This document shows positions 43,002 through 53,776 of a stretch of 64,000 nucleotides of DNA, in pieces. Source of the DNA: Streptomyces sp. ALI-76-A (lineage in GTDB: Bacteria > Actinomycetota > Actinomycetes > Streptomycetales > Streptomycetaceae); NCBI RefSeq assembly GCF_030287445.1, contig NZ_JASVWB010000002.1:7564001-7628000 (forward strand), in the 5' to 3' direction. Position numbers and translations under genes: made by a program. How positions within the stretch are numbered: the stretch's first letter is position 1; every line of letters starts with the position of its first letter. The notes beneath the pieces are model-generated. The model saw only the letters and a program-made list of their open reading frames with translations, made no database searches and had not been told where the DNA came from.

Positions 43002-43994
43002 ATGAAGACCTCCTGGCGGAGCGCATCACTCGTGGCGAGCGCCGCGGCGGTACTGGCGCTGACGACGGCATGCGGCCAGGAAAGCGCCCCGTCCACCGGC
43101 AGTCAGAACGTGGGCGCGACGGCCCCGGCGGGCGACTACGGCTCGGTCGGCGCGGGCGTGGGCACCGGCACCGGCGCCTCCCCGCAGGCGGGGCAGAGCA
43201 GCGCCGGCACCCAGACGTCCACCGCCGGTGAGCTGTCCGTCTCCGACAACGCGGAACTCGGCGAGGTCCTGACCGACAGCGCCGGACTCACCCTCTACCG
43301 CTTCGACCAGGACACCGCCGAGCCGCCGAAGACGAACTGCGAGGCGGACTGCGCCACCACCTGGCCGCCGGTCCCCGCGGACGACGCCACGGCCGGAGCC
43401 GGCATCGACAAGGCGCTGCTCGGCGAGGTCACCCGCCCCGACGGCACCAAGCAGCTGACCGTCGGCGGCTGGCCGGCCTACCGCTACGCCAAGGACACCA
43501 AGGCCGGGGACGTCGCCGGCCAGGGCGTGGGCGGCAAGTGGTACGCGCTCGCCCCCGACGGCAAGAAGGCCAAGCAGACCGGGGCCGGGCAGGCCGAGCA
43601 GGCCGGTCTGCCCGGACTGTCCACCCGCAACGACCCCGAGCTCGGCGAGATCGTCATCGACAAGAACGGCATGACGGTCTACCGCTTCATGAAGGACACG
43701 CAGTGGCCGATGTCGACCGCCTGCACCGACAAGTGCCTGGAGAAGTGGCCCGTCGTCGCGCCGGTCGACGCTGAGGACACCAAGGGCATCGATCTGCAGG
43801 GGTCCACCGCCAACCGGGGCTACGTGGTGTTCGACCGCCCCGACGGCGTCAAGCAGCAGTCCATCGACTGCGTACCGATCTACACCTTCGCGGGCGACAA
43901 GAAGCCCGGCGACACCAACGGCCAGGGCGTCGGCGGCACCTGGTACGCCGTGGCACCCGACGGAAAGCCGGTCGGAGCGCCCGACAAGAGCTAG
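43002..43994 (+). CDS. SCO0930-family lipoprotein (repeat domain PF03640 type)
   Basis: A 330-residue lipoprotein: the signal ends LTTACGQ (Cys24 lipidated), a Gly/Ser/Thr linker follows to about residue 80, then tandem copies of the secreted-repeat domain seen in TLYRFDQDT with CEADCATTWPPV, and TVYRFMKDT with CTDKCLEKWPVV. Each has a Cys-x3-Cys pair and a GGKWYALAPDG-like end. The name is that used for this family; the function is unknown, although its association with redox genes is sometimes noted. ATG 43002 follows GGGGAG. Its TAG stop is part of the CTAG duplicated by a small mobile element. Confidence 0.88.
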   Translation: MKTSWRSASLVASAAAVLALTTACGQESAPSTGSQNVGATAPAGDYGSVGAGVGTGTGASPQAGQSSAGTQTSTAGELSVSDNAELGEVLTDSAGLTLYRFDQDTAEPPKTNCEADCATTWPPVPADDATAGAGIDKALLGEVTRPDGTKQLTVGGWPAYRYAKDTKAGDVAGQGVGGKWYALAPDGKKAKQTGAGQAEQAGLPGLSTRNDPELGEIVIDKNGMTVYRFMKDTQWPMSTACTDKCLEKWPVVAPVDAEDTKGIDLQGSTANRGYVVFDRPDGVKQQSIDCVPIYTFAGDKKPGDTNGQGVGGTWYAVAPDGKPVGAPDKS

Positions 43995-44155
43995 TGCCGT
44001 GGCAGGCAACGTTCGCCCCGTCGCGACGCCCGGCACGCCCTCTCGCCGCACCGGCCGAAAGCCCAAGTACATCCAGTACGAGGGCTTGCGGCCGGCACGC
44101 CGAGAGCACGCACCGGACGCCGCTCCTTGATGGGCAAACGTTGCCTGCCGCGGCC
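43995..44155. mobile_element. 161-bp MITE with 25-bp imperfect terminal inverted repeats, CTAG target duplication
   Basis: The ends 43995-44019 and 44131-44155 are inverted repeats, sharing GGCAGGCAACGTT and matching at about 21 of 25 positions. The element is bracketed by CTAG at 43991-43994 and 44156-44159, a target-site duplication of the YTAR type. The interior is itself a long imperfect palindrome (GCACCGGCCGAAAGCCC and GGGCTTGCGGCCGG around AAGTACATCCAGTACGA). No transposase is encoded, so it is mobilised in trans, if at all. It sits exactly at the stop codon of the lipoprotein gene. Confidence 0.8.
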
Positions 44156-44171
44156 CTAGTGACGGCGTCTC

Positions 44172-44226
44172 CGGCACACCGGTCCGCCCCCTCCGCGCCG
44201 CACGGAGGGGGCGGACCGGTGTGCCG
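44172..44226. terminator. 24-bp perfect hairpin, displaced terminator of the SCO0930-type gene
   Basis: Arms 44172-44195 and 44203-44226 pair perfectly with a 7-base loop. It begins 13 bases beyond the right end of the MITE, so before that insertion it would have lain about 14 bases after the lipoprotein stop codon. The remaining gap to 44488 shows only a TGACC-N10-GGTCA dyad at 44388-44407. Confidence 0.85.
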
Positions 44227-44488
44227 TCGTGCGTCGCGACCCGCCACGATCCGGCGGGCGTTCGGGAACGCTCCGGAATGCCGCACACACGCTTCGTAGC
44301 GGCTTCCTTGGTGACTGTCCGTGGTGCCTGTCCAGGGGCTTCACGGGCGTTTCGGCTGGGCATCACTTCGGCACGTGCCGCAGGCAGTGACCGGGAACGG
44401 ACGGTCAATTTCCGTTTCTGCTCGCTCCTTTGGCGGGCGATCAGTAGCCTCAGCTCGAACACCGGATCGCCTACGCCTGGAGAGATAG

Positions 44489-45301
44489 ATGGAGCGTCCC
44501 GCCTGGGCCCCACGAAGCATCGACATCTCGGTGCCGAGCGTTTCGCGCATCTACGACTACTACCTGGGCGGTTCGCACAACTTCGAGGTCGACCGGGAAG
44601 CGGCCCGCAGGGCCCTGGAGTTCATGCCGGGACTTCCCAAGATCATGCAGGCGAACCGGGCGTTCATGCGCCGCGCGGTGCGCTTCGCCGTCGACGAGGG
44701 CATCACGCAGTTCCTCGACATCGGCTCCGGCATCCCGACCTTCGGGAACGTCCACGAAGTGGCCCAGTCGGCCCGCCCCGGCGCCCGGGTGATGTACGTG
44801 GACCACGACCCGGTGGCGGTCGCGCACAGCCAGGCGGTGCTCGCGGGCAACACAGACGCGGGCGTCGTCGCGGCCGACCTGCGCAAGCCCCGGGAGATCC
44901 TCGCGAGCCCCGAGGTGCGGGGCCTGATCGACCTGAACCGGCCGGTGGCCCTGCTTCTCGTTGCCATACTGCACTTCGTGGAAGACGCGGACGACCCGTA
45001 CCGAGCGGTGGCCGAGTTGCGCGAGGCGCTCGCGCCCGGCAGCCTGCTGGTCCTCACGCACGCTTCCTACGAGGGAATCCCGCTGCCGCCGGAGCGGGCC
45101 GAGGGGGCGGTGGACGTGTACAAGGACATCCGCAACCCGCTGATCATGCGCTCGCGCGAGGAGATCGCGCGGTTCTTCGAGGGGTACGACATGGTGGAAC
45201 CCGGACTGGTGCCGATGCCGCACTGGCGGCCGGACACCGCACCGGAGGACGAGGATCCGTTCGCCTTCTCCGGTTTCGCCGGCGTGGGGCGTACGGCGTG
45301 A
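44489..45301 (+). CDS. SAM-dependent methyltransferase (DUF574 / Methyltransf_19)
   Basis: A 270-residue protein of the Streptomyces-expanded DUF574 family. It starts with the typical APRSIDISVPSVSRIYDYYLGGSHNFEVDR, of which IYDYYLGGSHNFEVD is diagnostic, then the SAM-binding FLDIGSGIPT, VMYVDHDPVAVAHS and LLLVAILHFV. Targets are unknown. ATG 44489 is preceded by GGAGAG. Its stop overlaps the GTG start of rmdA (GTGA), so production is coupled with the c-di-GMP enzyme; this pairing suggests methylation linked to development, which is inference. Confidence 0.88.
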   Translation: MERPAWAPRSIDISVPSVSRIYDYYLGGSHNFEVDREAARRALEFMPGLPKIMQANRAFMRRAVRFAVDEGITQFLDIGSGIPTFGNVHEVAQSARPGARVMYVDHDPVAVAHSQAVLAGNTDAGVVAADLRKPREILASPEVRGLIDLNRPVALLLVAILHFVEDADDPYRAVAELREALAPGSLLVLTHASYEGIPLPPERAEGAVDVYKDIRNPLIMRSREEIARFFEGYDMVEPGLVPMPHWRPDTAPEDEDPFAFSGFAGVGRTA

Positions 45302-47433
45302 GCGCGGAACCGGACGGGCCGGAGGACAGACTGCGGCGGTTCGCGACGATCTGGAGCCGGGCGGTCTTCCCGGTGACCTCGACGTCCGCGACCCGGCCCG
45401 AGTTCGAGAAACAACTGCTCCCCCTGGCCAGGAGGTTGAGCGAGGCGCTCCGGGCCCGCACCTTCGACGCCGGCGAGGCCAAGGCGGTCGGCGCGGCCCT
45501 GGTCTCCGCGCACTGCACCGACCCGGAGGCGCTGACCCGCACGCTGGACTGCGTCGACGCCTACCTCGTGCTCTACTGCGGCGAGGGCGGCGTCCAGGAG
45601 GACCTGCGGGCGCGCGCGGCACGGCTCCAGCACGCCATGGCCGCCGGGTTCGCCCAGGCGCTGCGCGAGCGGACGCTGATCGAGCAGGAAGCCATCGCGC
45701 AGGCGGCGCTGCGGGCGCAGGGCGTGGTGGCCCAGGCGCTGCACGCCACCGAGGCCCGCTTCCGCGCGGTCTTCGAAGGCGCGGCCATAGGCATCGGCAT
45801 GGCCGACCTCGACGGCAACATCCTCCAGGTCAACGGAGCGCTGCTGCGCATGTTCGGCGTCTCCGAGCAGACCATGCGCGGGCGCAACGTCATGGAGTGG
45901 ACCCACCCCGACGACGCGCCCCAGACCTGGCGCCTCTACGACGAACTCGTCCGCGGCGAGCGCGAGCACTACCACGTCGAGAAAGCGTTCTACCGCCCGG
46001 ACGGAACGGTCCTGTGGACCAACCTGACGGTCTCCCTGCTGCGCGACGCCGACGGTGAACCGCAGTACCAGCTCGCCCTCATGGAGGACACCACCGAGCG
46101 CCGCCTGCTCAACCTGCGGCTGCGCTACGAGGCCACGCACGACGCGCTCACCGGCCTGCCCAACCGCACGTTCTTCTTCGAGCGCCTGGAGAAGGCACTG
46201 GGCGCCGGACCGGACCAGCGGTTCGGGCTGTGCTACCTCGACCTGGACGGCTTCAAGACCATCAACGACAGTCTCGGCCACGCGGCCGGGGACCGGCTGC
46301 TGGTCGAGATCGCCGACCGGCTCCAGTCCTGCGCGACCGCCCCCGGCGAGATGGTCGCCCGGCTCGGCGGCGACGAGTTCGTGGCGCTGACCACCGGACC
46401 CGACACCGAGCGCGAGGTCGACGAACTCGCCTCGCGGATCATGAACGTGCTCCTCGCGCCCGTCAGCATCGACGGCCGGGAACTGACCGTGCGCGGCAGC
46501 ATCGGCATCGTCGAGGGCCCGGCGGGGGAACGCAGCCCGGCGGAGGTGCTGCGCAGCGCCGACATCACGATGTACCGGGCCAAGTCGGCGGGCGGCAACC
46601 GTTTCGAGCTCGCCGACGCGGAGGCCGACGCCCGTGCCATCACCCGGCACGGACTCACCACGGCGCTGCCCGCGGCCCTGGACCGGGGCGAGTTCTTCAT
46701 CGAGTACCAGCCGCTGGTCCACCTCGGTGACGGCAGCGTGCGGGGCGCCGAGGCCCTGGTGCGCTGGCTGCACCCGCAGCACGGGGTCCTGGGGCCCGAC
46801 CAGTTCATCCCGCTCGCCGAGCACACCGGGCTGATCGTCCCGCTGGGCCGCTGGGTCCTGGAGCAGTCGGTGCGCCAGGCGCGTGACTGGGCCGAACGGC
46901 ACACCGGCGGGGGGCCGTTGCGCATCAACGTCAACCTCTCGCCCTGCCAGCTCACTCATCCAGGGCTGGTGCAGGACACCGTCGACATCCTGGAGCGCAT
47001 GGGCGTCGAACCCGAAGCGCTCTGCCTGGAGGTCACCGAGTCGGCGCTGATCGGCGCGGACGACGACCTGCTGAAACCGCTGCGGCGGCTCGCCGAGATG
47101 GGCGTCGACATCGCCCTGGACGACTTCGGCACCGGCTACTCGAACCTCGCCAACCTGCGGCGCCTGCCGGTGAGCATCCTCAAGCTGGACCGCTCCTTCA
47201 CGCAGAGCATGCAGCAGTTCCCGGCCGACCCCGTCGACCTCAAGATCGTCGAGGGGATCGTCTCGCTCGCCCACAGCCTGAACCTCACGGTGACGGTGGA
47301 GGGAGTGGAGACCGGAGCGCAGGCCGAGCAGCTGCGGATACTGGGCTGCGACACCGCGCAGGGCTGGTACTACGCCCGCCCCGGCCCGCCGGAGCGGCTG
47401 CACGAACTGGCCCTGGTGGACGCGACCCGCTGA
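45298..47433 (+). CDS. rmdA: PAS-GGDEF-EAL cyclic-di-GMP enzyme, RmdA type
   Basis: A 711-residue cytoplasmic protein: a helical N-terminal region (1-150), a PAS domain (about 155-270, ARFRAVFEGAAIGIGMAD), GGDEF (about 280-440; motif GGDEF at 357-361) and EAL (about 455-705; EAL at 485-487, metal-binding DDFGTGYSNL, and VEGVET). Both active-site motifs are intact. From memory RmdA of S. coelicolor (SCO0928) has this layout, degrades c-di-GMP and affects morphological development. GTG 45298 overlaps the methyltransferase stop. No membrane segment is seen, so the PAS domain should sense an internal cue. Confidence 0.9.
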   Translation: MSAEPDGPEDRLRRFATIWSRAVFPVTSTSATRPEFEKQLLPLARRLSEALRARTFDAGEAKAVGAALVSAHCTDPEALTRTLDCVDAYLVLYCGEGGVQEDLRARAARLQHAMAAGFAQALRERTLIEQEAIAQAALRAQGVVAQALHATEARFRAVFEGAAIGIGMADLDGNILQVNGALLRMFGVSEQTMRGRNVMEWTHPDDAPQTWRLYDELVRGEREHYHVEKAFYRPDGTVLWTNLTVSLLRDADGEPQYQLALMEDTTERRLLNLRLRYEATHDALTGLPNRTFFFERLEKALGAGPDQRFGLCYLDLDGFKTINDSLGHAAGDRLLVEIADRLQSCATAPGEMVARLGGDEFVALTTGPDTEREVDELASRIMNVLLAPVSIDGRELTVRGSIGIVEGPAGERSPAEVLRSADITMYRAKSAGGNRFELADAEADARAITRHGLTTALPAALDRGEFFIEYQPLVHLGDGSVRGAEALVRWLHPQHGVLGPDQFIPLAEHTGLIVPLGRWVLEQSVRQARDWAERHTGGGPLRINVNLSPCQLTHPGLVQDTVDILERMGVEPEALCLEVTESALIGADDDLLKPLRRLAEMGVDIALDDFGTGYSNLANLRRLPVSILKLDRSFTQSMQQFPADPVDLKIVEGIVSLAHSLNLTVTVEGVETGAQAEQLRILGCDTAQGWYYARPGPPERLHELALVDATR

Positions 47434-47544
47434 GCGCGGACGCGGGGCGCCGCCCAGGGCCGGCCGCGGGGACGGAAGCGTCGTCCGGGATCGGCGCGGG
47501 GCCGCGCCGACGCCGCTCGTACGGGGCCGGCGGGCCGGTCGGTG

Positions 47545-48429
47545 TCAGCGTTCCAGCAGCATGCGTTGCAGTTCGCGCGCGGCCCGTGGCGGGGCCACGT
47601 CACTGCGGTGCGCGAGGGCGATCGTGCGGTGCAGTCCGGGCCGGGCCAGCGGGGTGACCCGCAGCCCGCGCCCGGACCGGGCCGCCACCATGCGGGGCAC
47701 CACGGCCATGCCGAGGCCCGCCCGCACGAAGCCCAGCACCGCGTCCATCTCCCCGCCCTCCACCGCGAAGTCCGGCTCGAAGCCCTCCGCACGGCACGCG
47801 GCCACGGTCAGTTCGCGCAGGTCGTAGCCGTGCCGGAACATCACCAGGCGCTCACCCTCCAGATCGGCGACCCGCACGGTGCGCCGGGCCCCGCCCGGCT
47901 TGGGGGTGTCCGGGGAGGACACCACGACGAGGTCCTCGCGCAGCAGCTCCACCGTGGTGAGCGCGGGGGACGGCGTCGGCAGCGGGAGGACGACCAGCGC
48001 CAGGTCGAGGGCGCCGCGCGCGAGTTCCCGTACGAGATCGTGGGAGCCGCCCTCCTCGATCAGCAGCCGGACGCCCGGATAGCGGTCGTGGAAGGCGCGC
48101 AGCACGTCCGGCAGCAGACCCGTGCACAGACTCGGCGTCGCGCCCAGCCGGACCCGGCCGCTGCGCAGCTGCACCAGCTCCAGCACCTCGTGCCGGGCCG
48201 TGTCCGCGTCGGCCAGGATGCGCCGGGCCAGCGGCAGCAGCGCCTCACCCGCGTCGGTGAGCGTGATGTTGCCGCGCGCCCGCAGGAACAGGTCGGCCCC
48301 CAGCTCCCGCTCCAGCGCCTTGATCTGCTGCGACAGGGACGGCTGGGCGACATGGACCAGCTCGGCGGCGCGGGTGAAGTGCCGGGTCTCGGCGACGGCC
48401 ACGAAGTACTGGAGCTGCTGGAACTGCAT
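47545..48429 (-). CDS. LysR-family regulator divergent from sdhCAB
   Basis: A 294-residue LysR-type regulator. The helix-turn-helix (about 18-60) reads FTRAAELVHVAQPSLSQQ, followed by the effector-binding domain of two Rossmann-like lobes (about 90-290). ATG 48429 gives MQFQQLQYFVAVAETRHF, the classical beginning. It diverges from the succinate dehydrogenase genes with only 82 bases between the starts, where a T-N11-A dyad is found, so it very likely controls sdhCAB and itself. The effector is unknown. Confidence 0.88.
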   Translation of the reverse strand: MQFQQLQYFVAVAETRHFTRAAELVHVAQPSLSQQIKALERELGADLFLRARGNITLTDAGEALLPLARRILADADTARHEVLELVQLRSGRVRLGATPSLCTGLLPDVLRAFHDRYPGVRLLIEEGGSHDLVRELARGALDLALVVLPLPTPSPALTTVELLREDLVVVSSPDTPKPGGARRTVRVADLEGERLVMFRHGYDLRELTVAACRAEGFEPDFAVEGGEMDAVLGFVRAGLGMAVVPRMVAARSGRGLRVTPLARPGLHRTIALAHRSDVAPPRAARELQRMLLER

Positions 48430-48438
48430 GGACCCACG

Positions 48439-48453
48439 ATAGCTCCAGCCTAT
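48439..48453. promoter_or_regulatory. T-N11-A LysR-type box in the LysR/sdhC intergenic region
   Basis: ATAG-N7-CTAT (48439-48442 and 48450-48453) is a dyad obeying the T-N11-A rule of LysR sites, located 10 bases upstream of the LysR start and 59 bases before sdhC. Confidence 0.5.
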
Positions 48454-48511
48454 GGAATCAAGCCGGACCATGTCTTGGACCGATCGGATTCCCGCCCGTA
48501 GCGTCGGTGGC

Positions 48512-49216
48512 ATGGCTCTGGCAACGCGGACGGACCGACGGCCGTCCTTGGCACGCACCGTGTGGGACTCCACCGTCGGCAAGAAGACCGTGATGGCCGT
48601 CAGCGGCCTGATCATGCTGCTGTACCTGGTCGTCCACATGATCGGGAACCTGAAGATCTTCTTCGGCGCGGGGGAGTTCGACCACTACGCGCACTGGCTG
48701 CGCACCGTCGGCGAGCCGTTCATGCACTACGAGTGGACGCTCTGGCTGGTCCGCGTGGTGCTGGTGGCCGCGGTCGTCGCCCACGCCACGTCCGCCTACC
48801 AGCTCAGCCGCCGCGACATCAAGGCCCGCCCCGGCAAGTACGTGCACAAGAAGCCGCGGGCGAGCTACGCGACCCGCACCATGCGCTGGGGCGGGATCAT
48901 CCTCGGCCTGTTCATCGTCTGGCACGTCCTGGACCTGACGACCGGCACCGTGCACCCCGGCTTCCAGGCGGGCCACCCGTACCGGAACGTCGTGGACACC
49001 TTCTCCACCTGGTACGGCAACGTCGTCTACATCGTCGCGATGCTCGCCCTCGGCCTGCACGTCCGGCACGGCTTCTGGAGCGCGGCCCAGACCCTCGGCG
49101 TCGGCAGCCGGGCCCGCGACCGTGCCCTGAAGACCCTCGCCGACGTCCTCGCGCTGCTGCTCACGGCCGGCTTCATCGCCGTACCCGTGGGCGTCATGAC
49201 CGGAGTGGTGAGCTGA
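48512..49216 (+). CDS. sdhC: Succinate dehydrogenase/fumarate reductase cytochrome b subunit
   Basis: A 234-residue membrane subunit with five helices of the actinobacterial/Wolinella-like b-type family: [71 protein letters not shown] and a final helix. The histidines in VVHMIGN, VAHATS, VWHVLD and LHVRHG are the expected di-heme ligands. It anchors SdhAB and passes electrons to or from quinone. The start at ATG 48512 lacks a strong ribosome site. The flavoprotein gene begins two bases after its stop. The di-heme single-anchor form hints at menaquinone use. Confidence 0.9.
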   Translation: MALATRTDRRPSLARTVWDSTVGKKTVMAVSGLIMLLYLVVHMIGNLKIFFGAGEFDHYAHWLRTVGEPFMHYEWTLWLVRVVLVAAVVAHATSAYQLSRRDIKARPGKYVHKKPRASYATRTMRWGGIILGLFIVWHVLDLTTGTVHPGFQAGHPYRNVVDTFSTWYGNVVYIVAMLALGLHVRHGFWSAAQTLGVGSRARDRALKTLADVLALLLTAGFIAVPVGVMTGVVS

Positions 49217-49218
49217 AG

Positions 49219-51164
<1,946 letters not shown>

Positions 51165-51168
<4 letters not shown>

Positions 51169-51914
51169 AGCTCACCCTGCGCGTCTGGCGGCAGAAGAAC
51201 GCCGGCACCGACGGCGCGATGTCCACGTACGAGGTGGACGGGATCTCCTCCGACATGTCCTTCCTGGAGATGCTGGACACCCTCAACGAGGAACTCATCC
51301 TCAAGGGCGAGGACCCCGTCGCCTTCGACCACGACTGCCGTGAGGGCATCTGCGGGGCGTGTTCGCTCGTCATCAACGGCGACGCCCACGGGCCCGAGCG
51401 CACCACCACCTGCCAGCTGCACATGCGGTCCTTCGAGGACGGCGACACCATCGACATCGAGCCGTGGCGGGCCTCCGCGTTCCCGGTGATCAAGGACCTG
51501 GTGGTGGACCGGTCGGCGTTCGACCGGATCATCCAGGCCGGCGGGTACATCACCGCGCCGACCGGGGCCGCGCCGGAGGCGCACGCGACGCCGGTGCCGA
51601 AGCCGGACGCGGACTTCGCGTTCGAGCACGCGGAGTGCATCGGGTGCGGGGCGTGCGTGGCCGCGTGCCCCAACGGGGCGGCGATGCTGTTCACGTCGGC
51701 GAAGGTCAACCACCTGAACGTGCTGCCGCAGGGCGCGCCCGAACGGGAGACGCGGGTGCTGGACATGGTGGCGCAGATGGACGAGGAGGGGTTCGGCGGG
51801 TGCACGCTGGCGGGGGAGTGCGCGACCGCCTGCCCCAAGGGCATCCCGCTCGTGTCCATCACCGGCATGAACAAGGAGTGGCTGCGGGCTGCCCGCAAGG
51901 CGGGGAAGCGGTAG
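51165..51914 (+). CDS. sdhB: Succinate dehydrogenase/fumarate reductase iron-sulfur subunit
   Basis: A 249-residue electron-transfer subunit. The 2Fe-2S ligands are in [16 protein letters not shown] and the later THC-type cysteine of TTTCQLHM; the 4Fe-4S and 3Fe-4S ligands lie in [15 protein letters not shown] and [19 protein letters not shown]. All expected cysteines are visible. It links SdhA flavin to the haems of SdhC. It ends the three-gene unit, with a GC hairpin downstream. In Streptomyces this set is a second complex in addition to the usual four-subunit Sdh, going by memory of related genomes. Confidence 0.93.
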
Positions 51915-51938
51915 TGCCGTAAAGGTTCGGCCCCCTCC

Positions 51939-51980
51939 GGGGCGCGGGTCGTACGGGCCGGTCACGCCGGTCCGCGCCCC
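51939..51980 (+). terminator. Terminator after sdhB
   Basis: GGGGCGCGG (51939-51947) pairs with CCGCGCCCC (51972-51980) and the intervening bases contain further complementarity, giving a long GC hairpin 24 bases past the stop. Confidence 0.55.
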
Positions 51981-52196
51981 CGGGGACCGTAGTGAGACGT
52001 TCGCCGACAGGTGCGGACGGGCGGGACCGGGAGTGGTGCTCATCCCCGGTCCCGTCTCGGCTTCCCGGCGGCGCCCCTGGCATTCAGCATTCCCACATCC
52101 CCGCTCCTGGCACAGGTCATGTCCCCGCCAGCCGGCGTCGGGAGAAACAGGGGTAGCGCCACCGTCCCCGATGTGGCCCGTGCTCAGGAGTGTGCC

Positions 52197-52970
52197 ATGA
52201 CCGGCGTTTCCACCCTCGACCGTCCCCCGCAGTCGACCGCACCCGTCCGCTACACCGTCACCCTGGCCCGCGACGAGGCCGACGTGCGGGCCGCGCAGCG
52301 GCTGCGCCACGACGTGTTCGCCGGGGAGCTGGGCGCCCTCCTGCACTCCCCGCAGCCGGGCCTGGACGCCGACCCCTTCGACGCCCACTGCGACCACCTG
52401 CTCGTGCGGGACACGGTGACCGGCCAGGTCGTCGGCACGTACCGGCTGCTGCCGCCGGAGCGGGCCGCGATCGCCGGACGTCTGTACTCGGAGAGCGAGT
52501 TCGACCTCGCCCCGCTCGACCCGATCCGCCCGGACCTCGTCGAGGTCGGCCGCTCCTGCGTGCACCCCGACCACCGGGACGGCGCGGTCATCGGACTCAT
52601 CTGGGCCGGCATCGGCCGTTACATGACCGACCGCGGCCACGCGTGGCTCGCCGGCTGCTGCTCGATCCCGCTCGCGGACGGCGGCGCCCTCGCGGCCGGC
52701 ACCTGGGACCGGGTGCGGGACAGGCACCTGGCACCGCAGGAGTTCCGGGTACGGCCGCTGCTGCCCTGGGTGCCGGGGGACGTGACCGTTCCGGCCCGCA
52801 CCGACCTCCCCGCCCTGCTGCGCGGCTACCTCCGGCTCGGCGCCTGGGTCTGCGCGCCGCCCGCGCACGACCCGGACTTCGGGGTCGCCGACCTGTACGT
52901 GCTGCTGTCGATGCGCAACGTCAACCCGCGCTATCTGCGGCACTTCCTCTCCCTCGTCCCGGCCGGATGA
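52197..52970 (+). CDS. olsB: L-ornithine N-alpha-acyltransferase (OlsB family GNAT)
   Basis: A 257-residue acyltransferase of the OlsB/PHA-type GNAT superfamily. It contains AQRLRHDVFAGELGALL, the central VVGTYRLLPPERAA and the region DLVEVGRSCVHPDHRDGAVIGLIWAGI typical of OlsB, then ends in the motif-rich ADLYVLLSMRNVNPRYLRHFL. It would form lyso-ornithine lipid from ornithine and 3-hydroxyacyl-ACP. ATG 52197 follows AGGAG at six bases. It is coupled by ATGA to the PlsC-like gene, the second enzyme of the pathway; memory places S. coelicolor homologs at SCO0921/SCO0920. Confidence 0.88.
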   Translation: MTGVSTLDRPPQSTAPVRYTVTLARDEADVRAAQRLRHDVFAGELGALLHSPQPGLDADPFDAHCDHLLVRDTVTGQVVGTYRLLPPERAAIAGRLYSESEFDLAPLDPIRPDLVEVGRSCVHPDHRDGAVIGLIWAGIGRYMTDRGHAWLAGCCSIPLADGGALAAGTWDRVRDRHLAPQEFRVRPLLPWVPGDVTVPARTDLPALLRGYLRLGAWVCAPPAHDPDFGVADLYVLLSMRNVNPRYLRHFLSLVPAG

Positions 52971-53776
52971 GCGTCTGGCTGCCCGGCGCGCCCTGCACCC
53001 CGGGGGCGTGCGTGCAACGGACGGGGTCCGCCGGCGCCGTACCGCGGGCCGTGCTGCGGCTGACGGCGGTCACGGTCCTGGTGCTGGCCGGGGTCGTGCT
53101 GTCGCCCTGCGGCGGGAGGATCCCCGCGGGGCCGGTGCGGCGGTGGTGCCGGTGGATCGTGCGGGCCGCGGGCGTCCAGGTCCGGATCACCGGCACCGCC
53201 GCGCCCGCCGGGGGACTGCTGCTGGTCGCGAACCACATCTCCTGGCTGGACATCCCGCTGCTCGCCGCCGTCCGCCCCGCCCGGATGCTCGCCAAGGCGG
53301 AGATCCGGCGGTGGCCGGTGGCGGGACCGGTGGCCGCGCGCGGCGGGATGCTGTTCATCGACCGGGACCGGCTGCGCACGCTGCCCGGCACGGTCGCCCG
53401 GGTCGCGGACGTGCTGCGGGCCGGGCGGGCCGTCGCCGTGTTCCCCGAGGGCAGCACCTGGTGCGGGCAGGCCCAGGGCCGCTTCCACCGGGCCGTGTTC
53501 CAGGCCGCGCTCGACGCGGGCGTGCCGGTGCAGCCGGTGCGCATCCGCTACCGGCTCGCCGGGGGAGCGGCCAGCACCGCGCCCGCCTTCGTCGGCGACG
53601 ACTCCCTGCTCGCCTCGGTGTGGCGGGTGGTGTCGACACGGGGGCTGGTGGCCGAGGTGGAGGTACGGGAGGCGATCGCGCCGGACGGTCATCCCGACCG
53701 CCGCGCACTGGCCCGGGCCGCCCAGCGGGAGGCGCTGCCGGAGCCGGACGGGATCCACGCGGCCCTGGTGTCCTAG
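52967..53776 (+). CDS. olsA: Lyso-ornithine lipid / 1-acylglycerol-phosphate O-acyltransferase (PlsC/OlsA family)
   Basis: A 269-residue membrane-associated acyltransferase. One N-terminal helix (about 28-47) precedes the PlsC domain, with the catalytic NHISWLD (His-x4-Asp), the GGMLFIDRDR segment, FPEGSTW and VQPVRIRY. Coupled to OlsB, it most likely adds the second acyl chain to give ornithine lipid; a role on lysophosphatidate is the alternative. Its TAG stop (53774-53776) lies inside CCTAGC, the sequence duplicated by the IS481 insertion, so the protein is unaltered. Confidence 0.85.
   Translation: MSVWLPGAPCTPGACVQRTGSAGAVPRAVLRLTAVTVLVLAGVVLSPCGGRIPAGPVRRWCRWIVRAAGVQVRITGTAAPAGGLLLVANHISWLDIPLLAAVRPARMLAKAEIRRWPVAGPVAARGGMLFIDRDRLRTLPGTVARVADVLRAGRAVAVFPEGSTWCGQAQGRFHRAVFQAALDAGVPVQPVRIRYRLAGGAASTAPAFVGDDSLLASVWRVVSTRGLVAEVEVREAIAPDGHPDRRALARAAQREALPEPDGIHAALVS

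Noticed and set aside
45298..47433. Degenerate c-di-GMP enzyme
   Set aside because: Both GGDEF and EAL motifs are intact, so there is no sequence reason to call either domain inactive.
51911..51930. GTAGTGCCGT after sdhB as another MITE end
   Set aside because: Only the first few bases resemble the MITE terminus; the diagnostic GGCAGGCAACGTT is absent and no partner end was found.
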